A DNA stretch of 12,395 nt from Parvularculaceae bacterium (GTDB lineage Bacteria; Pseudomonadota; Alphaproteobacteria; Caulobacterales; Parvularculaceae). Both the position numbers and the translations under genes were made by a program. The stretch is taken from assembly GCA_013389125.1 (NCBI GenBank), contig JACADX010000049.1:1-12395 (forward strand), given 5' to 3'. Below are positions 6,638 to 12,395 of the stretch, piece after piece. Each line of letters begins with the position of its first letter. Positions within the stretch are counted from its first letter, which is position 1. Under the pieces are notes generated by a model, which saw nothing but the letters and a program-made list of their open reading frames with translations, was not told where the DNA came from and did not search any database.

Positions 6638-7220
6638 ATGAAATCAATCTGCATCATTGACGGACATCCCGATAAGGCCCGGAAGCATCTTTGCCATGCG
6701 ATCGCGGACGCCTATGCAAAGGGCGCGCGCGGCGCAGGGCGCCAAACGTCGCGCCTTGATCTGGCGACGCTTTACATTCCCTTCGTTCGCGTTCCGGCGG
6801 ACTTCGCAAAGCCGCCGCCGAAAGCGATTCTCAATTGCCAGAAAGCGGTGAAAGCGGCCGACCATCTCGTCGTCGTCTATCCGCTGTGGCTCGGGTCGAT
6901 GCCGGCGCTGGTCAAAGCGTTTTTTCGAGCAGCTTGCGAGAAACGAATTCGCGATCGGCGCAAACGAAAAGGGCGGATGGCCGCGCAAGATGCTGAAGGG
7001 AAAATCCGCGCGGGTCATCGTCACCATGGGGATGCCGAGCGCCGCCTACAAAATCTTCCTCGGCGCGCACGGCGTGAAGAGCTTTGAAAGCGCGGTTCTC
7101 GGCATGTCCGGCTTCAAGCCGATCCGCGAGACGCTGATCGGCGGCGTCGGCGCATGGAGCGATCAGCGCGCAAACGCGCTCCTTGCGCGTATCGAGGCGA
7201 TGGGCGCAGCGGCGAAGTAG
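6638..7220 (+). pseudogene. Flavodoxin-fold NAD(P)H dehydrogenase (quinone)-like gene, frameshifted
   Basis: The first frame (from ATG 6638) encodes an N-terminus typical of the flavodoxin-like NAD(P)H:quinone oxidoreductase family: IIDGHPD at residues 5-11 for FMN phosphate binding, and ADHLVVVYPLWLGSMPALVKAFF at about 74-96. After the six T's at 6920-6925 that frame becomes Arg-rich nonsense. The family-like sequence resumes in the +1 frame as EQLARNEFAIG and continues through MLKGKSARVIVTMGMP and RETLIGGVGAWSD to a TAG at 7218-7220. Removing one T gives an intact protein of 193 residues, a normal size. Either the sequence has a homopolymer error or the gene is freshly broken; no other damage is visible. 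It follows the GntR gene by 73 nt on the same strand and ends 6 nt from the converging amidohydrolase. It would be a soluble FMN/FAD reductase; its substrate is unknown. Confidence 0.8.
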
Positions 7221-7226
7221 CCTGCT

Positions 7227-9263
7227 CTATTCGCGGACGAAGACCTGTTCGCCGGCAAACCACGTTTCGAGGACCTGCGTCTCGCTGATGGCCTTCGCCT
7301 CGCCCGACGCGGCAAGATCGAACACGTCCTGGTCCACAACGATGAAGTCCGCCTTCTTGCCGCGCTCAAGCGAGCCGACGATGTCGCCCTGTTTGAGCGC
7401 GCGCGCCGCGTTGATCGTATAGGCGTCGACGGCGTCGAAGATGGACAGTCTTTCCGAAAAGTTGAGCGGGCCTGCGTCGAAGATGTCGCGAGCGACGGCG
7501 CCTTCGATGTTCGTGAACGGCCGCGGATCGCGCGTGTCGACCGGCGCGTCGGAGCCGGCGATGATAACGCCGCCCGCCTTGCGGATTGATTCCGCCGGGT
7601 AGACGTTGCGCAGGTAATAGCCATCCGGGTCGTAGATCCCGCGGGGGCCGTCGACGCGGTCGATGAACGGAATGTCCGAGAGGTCGTATTCGGGGTCGAC
7701 CGTCGCCCAGGCGAAAGTCAGCGACGCGTAGGCGCCGAGCGCCTTGAAGCGCGCGACGTCTTCCGGCCGGACGAGCTGGAGATGCGTCACGATATGATGC
7801 GTCTTCGAACCGTGATCGGCTTGCGCGAATTCGATGGCGTCGAGCGCCGTCTTGACGGCGCGATCGCCGATCGCATGGATGTGGAAGGTGAAGCCGGCCT
7901 CGTCGGCGCGATTGACGTAGTCGCGGATGACGTCCTCGCGGTGCTGGAGCGTCCCGGCGCTCTTTAGACATTGCTGCGGGTGGAAGCCGTATCCTTTCAT
8001 GAACGACGCCGGATCGGCGGGCTCGCCTTTTTCGGCGACCGCGCGCGCCTGCGCGCAGGCGTCCCCTTCGAGATCGACGTAGCCGGCGCCCCGCAATCCG
8101 TCGCCGTCATGCGCGAAGATCGGCTGCAGATAGTCTCGCGACAGCGCCGCATTCGGGAGGGTCGGCGGGACGGCGAGCGGATCGCCCTCCATCACGCTGT
8201 CGGCGAAGAGTTTCAGATAGTCGGCCTTGACGAGCGTCGAAGCCGAATATTTCTCGCGCAGCGCCTTTGCCTCCGAAAGCAGCGCATCGAAATCGACGAC
8301 GCCGTCCTTCAAATACTTGCTCGGATCGAAATAGAGCGCCAGCGTCGCGCGGGCGTGAAACTCGCCGCGCGCCAGGAGTTCGTCGTAAATCCTGAACGTC
8401 TCCGGCCGGGCCGCCGCGTCCATGAACGACGTAATGCCGCGCGGCAGCGTCACCTCCATCATCCGGTCGCGCTGGGCGAGGCGTTTTGAGAGTTCAGCCT
8501 GTTCCATCGCCTCGATGTCGAGCCGGCCGTAAATATAGGTCTCCGTCAGCTTGCCGTTCGGCTCGCCCGAGGCGTCGACGCCGACATACTGCGCGAGATC
8601 TGCGAAATCCGATTTGAGCGTCTTCGCCGTAAGGCCGACGACTTCGCCCCTCGCGTTCTTCGCCGTCGCGAGCGCCAGACTGTTGACCGCGAAATGATGG
8701 CCATCCGTGCCTTCGAGAAGCACGGGGTTTTTCGGCGCGCCCGCGTCGAGCGCGGCGCGAATCGTCTTGAACTTGACCCCAGGCTGGTTTCCGCGCTCGA
8801 ACTCCCAGAGATCGACGTAAAGCCAGTCGCCCGGCGCGGGAGAGAAGCGGTCGACGCATCGCGAAACGAAAAACGAAAGCTCCTCGAGCGTCATCGGCTG
8901 CTTGTTGATCGAGCAGGCGTCGACCTGCATCGCGCCGACCGGATGAAGATGCGCGTCGTGAAGGCCTGGAAGGACGAGCCGGCCGCCGAGTTCGACGCGC
9001 TTCGTCGCCGCGCCGGCGTAATCGCCCGCCTTGTCCGACGAGCCGACATAGAGAATTTCGTCGCCGCGGATCGCCATCGCTTCGGCGAAGGAGCGATCCT
9101 TGTCCGCCGTGTAGATCTTGCCGCCGGTTAGCACGACATCGGCCGGCTCCCCGCCGACGCCGGCGCAGGCGGCGAGGGCGAGCGCGGCAAGCGTCGACGC
9201 CATTCGCCGCGTGCGAACCGCTCTCATGATCGCCGATGATAAGGCGGCTTTGCGCATTTCCAT
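7227..9263 (-). CDS. YtcJ-like metal-dependent amidohydrolase with lipoprotein signal
   Basis: An amidohydrolase family 3 (YtcJ/NfdA-like) protein of 678 residues. Metal-site residues all appear present: H105 and H107 in LPGLHDAHLHP, K351 in YLKLFADS (likely carboxylated lysine), H463 in HIHAIGD, H494 in IVTHLQLVRPED and D572 in IAGSDAPVD. The end NAARALKQGDIVGSLERGKK is typical. The N-terminus has basic residues, a short hydrophobic stretch MASTLAALAL and the lipobox LAAC with Cys33, followed by Ala and Gly. This predicts export and lipid anchoring, probably in the outer membrane. There is an extra segment at about 376-440 with Cys403 and Cys432. Start is uncertain: ATG at 9263, with later in-frame ATGs at codons 13 and 21 that still keep the lipobox. 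It converges on the flavoprotein gene and diverges from the sulfotransferase gene. Substrate is unknown; relatives cleave N-formyl or other amides. Confidence 0.88.
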   Translation of the reverse strand: MEMRKAALSSAIMRAVRTRRMASTLAALALAACAGVGGEPADVVLTGGKIYTADKDRSFAEAMAIRGDEILYVGSSDKAGDYAGAATKRVELGGRLVLPGLHDAHLHPVGAMQVDACSINKQPMTLEELSFFVSRCVDRFSPAPGDWLYVDLWEFERGNQPGVKFKTIRAALDAGAPKNPVLLEGTDGHHFAVNSLALATAKNARGEVVGLTAKTLKSDFADLAQYVGVDASGEPNGKLTETYIYGRLDIEAMEQAELSKRLAQRDRMMEVTLPRGITSFMDAAARPETFRIYDELLARGEFHARATLALYFDPSKYLKDGVVDFDALLSEAKALREKYSASTLVKADYLKLFADSVMEGDPLAVPPTLPNAALSRDYLQPIFAHDGDGLRGAGYVDLEGDACAQARAVAEKGEPADPASFMKGYGFHPQQCLKSAGTLQHREDVIRDYVNRADEAGFTFHIHAIGDRAVKTALDAIEFAQADHGSKTHHIVTHLQLVRPEDVARFKALGAYASLTFAWATVDPEYDLSDIPFIDRVDGPRGIYDPDGYYLRNVYPAESIRKAGGVIIAGSDAPVDTRDPRPFTNIEGAVARDIFDAGPLNFSERLSIFDAVDAYTINAARALKQGDIVGSLERGKKADFIVVDQDVFDLAASGEAKAISETQVLETWFAGEQVFVRE

Positions 9264-9283
9264 GTCGTTCGCCCCGATTGTCC

Positions 9284-9300
9284 CGCGCCGCAGCGGCGCG
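9284..9300. promoter_or_regulatory. Perfect inverted repeat between divergent start codons, candidate operator
   Basis: CGCGCCGC and GCGGCGCG flank a single A, a perfect 8-bp inverted repeat. It occupies the centre of the 48-bp gap between the amidohydrolase start (9263, minus) and the sulfotransferase start (9312, plus). Both promoters must overlap this gap or reach into the genes, so a protein bound here could affect both. The arms are all G/C in a GC-rich genome, and no matching regulator gene is adjacent. Confidence 0.35.
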
Positions 9301-9311
9301 TATGCATCTCA

Positions 9312-10901
9312 ATGGATCGGCGGCGAAATGGCAACGGGGCGCTCTTGCAGGTCGATGAGCTTTTGAAGCGCGGCTTTGCGGCCCTCGAGGAAGGACGCCC
9401 GCGCGAGGCGGCCGAATTCTGCCGAAAGGCGATCGCGGCGGACCCCTTGAAGGTCGAAGCGCATTTTCTTGTCGGGCTCGTCGCGCTCGACATGAACGAT
9501 CTCAAAACCGCGACCCGCGGCTTCGGATCGGTGACGAAGCTTGATCCCGGTCACGCCGCCGCCTTCGCCCAGCTTGCGCGCATCTTCATGCGCATGGGAC
9601 AGCCGGCGCGCGCCGAAAGAGCGCTCATGGAGGCGAAGCGCGCGGGCGTCAACGAAGCGCCGGTCGCCGATCTTGTCGGCGTCGTCTCGTCTCTCCTCGG
9701 CGATCAGCGCGAGGCGGAAAAATGGTATCGGCTCGCCTGCGAGAAGGCGCCCGAAAGCGCCGCGTTCGCGGTCAATCTCGCGACCGCGCTCATATTCCTC
9801 GGCGAGATCGTCGAAGCGAAAGAGGTCCTAGAGCGCATCCTCAGCCGCGATGCGACAGTTGCGCACGCGCAATGGCTCTATTCGTCCCTCGTGAAGGCCG
9901 ACTCGCCGGATCGAGCGCGGAAGCTCGCGGCGCGGGCGGCGACGGCGGACCGGTATTCGGCGGCCTTTCTTTATTACGCCGCCGGAAAGGAATTCGAGGA
10001 TTGCAGCGCCTGGGACGAGGCCTTCGCCGCGTTCGACGCCGGCGCGCGCGCCAAGCGATCGCTCGTCGATTATGACGAGGCTGCGGAAGCGGCGACGTTC
10101 GACACGCTCATGGCGACATTCACGCCGCAATGGGCGGCGCAGGAACGCGAGGGCTCAAAGGATCCGTCGCCGATTTTCGTCGTCGGCCAGCCCCGCACCG
10201 GAACGACGCTCATTGAACGGATCATTTCGAGCCATTCATTGGTCGAATCCGCCGGCGAACTGCAGCAATTCGGCCTGTCGGCGCGGCGCCTGACGCCTGA
10301 CGCGGAACCGGCGCGGTTTTCAGCCGCCAATGTCCGCAAATGGGCGTCGCTCGATTTCAAAGCGCTCGGCGAGGAGTATCTGCGCGTGACGAAGCCGATG
10401 CGCGCCGGCGCGCCGCGCTTCGTCGACAAGCTTCCGAACAACTACCTTCATATCCCGCTCATCATCGCCGCTCTGCCGAACGCGAAGATCGTGCATCTGA
10501 CCCGCGATCCGATGGACGCCTGTTTCGCAAGCTTCAAGCAGCTTTTTGCGGACGCCTACTTTCATTCCTACGACCAGGAGGAATTGGCGCGCCATTACAT
10601 CCGCTACGCGATGCTCATGGAGCATTGGCGGCGGATCTTTCCGGGCCGGTTCCTCGATATTTCCTATGAAGCGACGGTCGCCAATCTCGAGCCGCAGGCG
10701 CGCCGCCTTATCGCTTATCTCGGCCTTTCCTGGGAAGACGCCTGCCTCGCCTTCCATGAACGCGAAGGGGCGGTTGCGACCGCGAGCGCCGTGCAGGTCA
10801 GGGAAAAGGCGCATACGCGATCAATCGGTCGCTGGCGGCGGTATGAGCGGAGCCTGAGCCCGCTCCGCAATGCGCTTTCGGCGGCGGGTGTGGTCTTGTG
10901 A
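9312..10901 (+). CDS. TPR-repeat sulfotransferase family protein
   Basis: A two-part protein of 529 residues. Residues of about 10-245 form tetratricopeptide-like helix pairs (for example GFAALEEGRPREAAEFCRKA at 21-40 and the block around GDQREAEKWYRLACEKAP). Residues of about 285-529 form a PAPS-dependent sulfotransferase domain. The 5'-phosphosulfate loop is PIFVVGQPRTGTTLIERIIS at 287-306, and the 3'-phosphate motif is IVHLTRDPMDACFASF at 393-408. The end VREKAHTRSIGRWRRYE is typical of this bacterial group. The domain should transfer sulfate from PAPS to an acceptor chosen in part by the TPR region; the acceptor is unknown. No signal peptide or membrane segment is seen, so it is probably cytosolic. 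The ATG at 9312 has no clear ribosome-binding site; an in-frame TTG at 9345 is the alternative. The stop TGA lies inside the palindrome GTGATCAC. Confidence 0.88.
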   Translation: MDRRRNGNGALLQVDELLKRGFAALEEGRPREAAEFCRKAIAADPLKVEAHFLVGLVALDMNDLKTATRGFGSVTKLDPGHAAAFAQLARIFMRMGQPARAERALMEAKRAGVNEAPVADLVGVVSSLLGDQREAEKWYRLACEKAPESAAFAVNLATALIFLGEIVEAKEVLERILSRDATVAHAQWLYSSLVKADSPDRARKLAARAATADRYSAAFLYYAAGKEFEDCSAWDEAFAAFDAGARAKRSLVDYDEAAEAATFDTLMATFTPQWAAQEREGSKDPSPIFVVGQPRTGTTLIERIISSHSLVESAGELQQFGLSARRLTPDAEPARFSAANVRKWASLDFKALGEEYLRVTKPMRAGAPRFVDKLPNNYLHIPLIIAALPNAKIVHLTRDPMDACFASFKQLFADAYFHSYDQEELARHYIRYAMLMEHWRRIFPGRFLDISYEATVANLEPQARRLIAYLGLSWEDACLAFHEREGAVATASAVQVREKAHTRSIGRWRRYERSLSPLRNALSAAGVVL

Positions 10902-10957
10902 TCACGATTCGGAAGGCGCCGCACCGCACAAGCGCGCTCCGACGCGCCCTCAAAGCG

Positions 10958-10987
10958 TTGTCAGCCGAAGCGATCACCCTGTAAGAT
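10958..10987 (+). promoter_or_regulatory. Sigma70-like promoter of the TonB-dependent receptor gene
   Basis: TTGTCA (10958-10963, five of six consensus bases) and TAAGAT (10982-10987, four of six) are separated by 18 nt. Transcription would start near 10994, giving a leader of about 55 nt before the ATG at 11050. It is the best promoter match seen in the window and lies in the 148-nt gap after the sulfotransferase stop. Confidence 0.5.
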
Positions 10988-11038
10988 TCGGTCTGGTTCC
11001 GGGAGGTCGGCGGGGCGGGGAGCCGTCGGCGGCAACTG

Positions 11039-11044
11039 AGGAGG
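11039..11044 (+). promoter_or_regulatory. Ribosome-binding site of the TonB-dependent receptor
   Basis: A perfect AGGAGG ends 5 nt before the ATG at 11050. It fixes the start codon of the receptor gene and suggests strong translation. Confidence 0.75.
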
Positions 11045-11049
11045 ACGTC

Positions 11050-12395
11050 ATGCGCGTTGCGGCGAAGCGGGCTTCACTGAAAAGAGCGTTTCTTGCCGGC
11101 GGATCCGCGATCGCGGCGGCGGTCGGACTGTCTGTCCCCGCGGCGGCGCAGGACGATGAGATCATCGTCACCGCGCAAAAGCGCGCTGAATCGATTCAGG
11201 ATGTTCCCCTCGCGATCACCGCCTTCGCCGGCGAGTTCGTCCGCGACGTCAATCTTGACGACGTCAAGGATCTTGTGACGTTCACCCCAGGCGTCACCGG
11301 CAACACCTTCGACAGTTTCATCGACTACATCAACGTTCGCGGCATTTCGACAAACGACTTCGGAGTCGGCGGCGATCCTTCCGTGCCGTTCTTCAAGAAC
11401 GGCTTTTATCAGGGCCGCAACGGCGCGGTCGTGACGACGCTCTACGACGTCGAGCGCGCCGAAGTGCTGCGCGGCCCGCAAGGGTTCCTCTTCGGCCGCA
11501 ACGCCATCGGCGGCGCCTTCAACATCATCACCGCGCGCCCTGACCTCGACGGTTTCGGCGGCTACGCCGAGATCGACGTGGGCGAAAGCGGCCGCGTGGT
11601 CGGCGAGGCCGCATTGAACGTTCCGCTGTCGGAGAGATTCGGGGTGCGGCTCTCGGGCTACGCCGGCAAGGAAGACGGTTATGTCGACAATCTCTTTTAT
11701 CCGAACGCCGATCCGCTGGTCGGCTTCCGCAAGGGCGCCGGGCGCCTTTCGGCGCTCTATGAGGACGGCGGATTTGACGCGCTTTTGACCGTCGAAATTG
11801 AGAAGCGCAACCAATCGGGCTCCGTCTATCGCGCGACCGAACTCGGCGACAGCTGGAACAATCTTGTCTCGCTTTTCGGCGTTTCGATGCGCGGGAACGG
11901 GCGCGACATCGACAGCGATCTGGGGCTCGGCGAGGACGACGACGCCGACATTTTCAGCGCCGGCCTGACGCTCAACATTCCCGTCGGCTCGATGACTTTC
12001 ACCTCGCTCACCGGCTACAAGAAGCACGATTACGTCTACGCCGAGGACTTCGACGGCACGCCGCTCAACATCAACGATTACGCGCAAGATCAGGAGGGCG
12101 AGTATTTCGAGCAGGAGCTGAGGCTCGTCTCGGACGACGAAGGCCCGTTTTCCTGGTATGTCGGCGCTTCCTATTACGATGAGAACATCGACGTCCTCTT
12201 CTCCCAGCACGGGAATGAGGACCTCATGTGCAATTTCTATCTCAACTATTACGGCTTCACGGACTGTTCGGACTATTTCGCCTATTACGGCTACGTCTTC
12301 ACGCCGAGCCCCGACGACCTTCTCGAGCGGAACCGCGTGCGCGGCCGCTATCACGGCTGGGCGGCTTATATCGACACGACCTACAAGTTCTCCGA
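11050..12395 (+). CDS. TonB-dependent outer-membrane receptor, 3' end outside the window
   Basis: An open frame of 448 codons that runs off the right edge. The N-terminus is a Sec signal peptide (Lys/Arg-rich start, hydrophobic core, AAA then QDD; likely cleavage after residue 33). Next is a TonB box, DEIIVTAQKR (36-45), and the plug domain: SIQDVPLAITAF, INVRGIST, and the hallmark VLRGPQGFLFGRNAIGGAFN at 139-158 leading to IITARP. After about residue 170, alternating amphipathic strands of the beta-barrel begin. Receptors of this type usually have 700-900 residues, so 250 or more are missing. It imports a ligand across the outer membrane using TonB-ExbBD energy; the ligand cannot be read from the sequence. 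A long, acidic and Tyr-rich loop with Cys394 and Cys406 is seen near residues 386-424. It appears to have its own promoter; neighbours give no firm clue to the substrate. Confidence 0.93.
   Translation, partial: MRVAAKRASLKRAFLAGGSAIAAAVGLSVPAAAQDDEIIVTAQKRAESIQDVPLAITAFAGEFVRDVNLDDVKDLVTFTPGVTGNTFDSFIDYINVRGISTNDFGVGGDPSVPFFKNGFYQGRNGAVVTTLYDVERAEVLRGPQGFLFGRNAIGGAFNIITARPDLDGFGGYAEIDVGESGRVVGEAALNVPLSERFGVRLSGYAGKEDGYVDNLFYPNADPLVGFRKGAGRLSALYEDGGFDALLTVEIEKRNQSGSVYRATELGDSWNNLVSLFGVSMRGNGRDIDSDLGLGEDDDADIFSAGLTLNIPVGSMTFTSLTGYKKHDYVYAEDFDGTPLNINDYAQDQEGEYFEQELRLVSDDEGPFSWYVGASYYDENIDVLFSQHGNEDLMCNFYLNYYGFTDCSDYFAYYGYVFTPSPDDLLERNRVRGRYHGWAAYIDTTYKFS

Noticed and set aside
10932..10947. GCGCG-CTCCGA-CGCGC as a terminator for the sulfotransferase gene.
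   Set aside because: The stem is only 5 bp and no T run follows; such repeats are common at this GC content.
11074..12354. A 426-codon open frame on the minus strand, opposite the TonB-dependent receptor.
   Set aside because: Composition is dominated by Val, Ala, Glu, Arg and Ile with no motif, while the plus strand carries a complete signal peptide, TonB box, plug hallmark and ribosome-binding site.
1..12395. tRNA or rRNA genes, CRISPR arrays, insertion sequences or phage genes.
   Set aside because: I saw no cloverleaf-like sequence, regularly spaced direct repeats, transposase motifs or flanking inverted repeats with target duplications.

Overview
The window is GC-rich DNA with strong G/C preference at third codon positions. 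The gene set is a polyamine gamma-glutamylation operon, an FCD-type GntR regulator, a TPR-sulfotransferase and a TonB-dependent receptor with an EIIVTAQKR box. This mix suggests an alphaproteobacterium of a TonB-receptor-rich lineage (Caulobacterales, Hyphomonadaceae, Parvularculaceae or sphingomonad type). That placement is inferred from gene content; there is no rRNA or other phylogenetic marker.

Left half, minus strand (about 5565 down to 157): four tightly packed genes, read in the order glutamine-synthetase-like ligase (449 aa), SpuC-like class III aminotransferase (458 aa), second glutamine-synthetase-like ligase of PuuA/SpuB type (459 aa), and PuuB-like FAD oxidoreductase (427 aa). Gaps are 15, 1 and 2 nt, so this is almost certainly one operon. 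The ligases would glutamylate putrescine or another polyamine, PuuB would oxidise the gamma-glutamyl amine to an aldehyde, and the aminotransferase offers a direct transamination route or handles GABA. The later steps of the Puu pathway (aldehyde dehydrogenase PuuC, hydrolase PuuD) and a transporter are not in the window. A 13-bp imperfect hairpin at 72-106 lies just beyond the operon.

Centre, plus strand: divergent from the operon, across a 270-nt region with several small inverted repeats, is a GntR/FCD regulator (5836-6564) that probably controls the operon. It is followed by a flavodoxin-fold NAD(P)H oxidoreductase gene (6638-7220) whose frame is broken at a run of six T's (6920-6925). 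Restoring one base gives a normal 193-residue protein, so this is either a sequencing indel or a recent pseudogene.

Right part: a large YtcJ-like amidohydrolase with a lipoprotein signal (7227-9263, minus) converges on the flavoprotein gene. It diverges, across only 48 bp, from a TPR-sulfotransferase gene (9312-10901, plus). A perfect 8-bp inverted repeat sits in that 48-bp gap. Finally, a TonB-dependent receptor gene starts at 11050 with a good sigma70-like promoter and a perfect AGGAGG, and runs off the right edge with 448 codons visible. No RNA gene, CRISPR array, insertion sequence or phage gene was seen. I did not find a clearly new system. The points most worth checking are the frameshift, the paired ligases around an aminotransferase, and the palindrome between the divergent genes.
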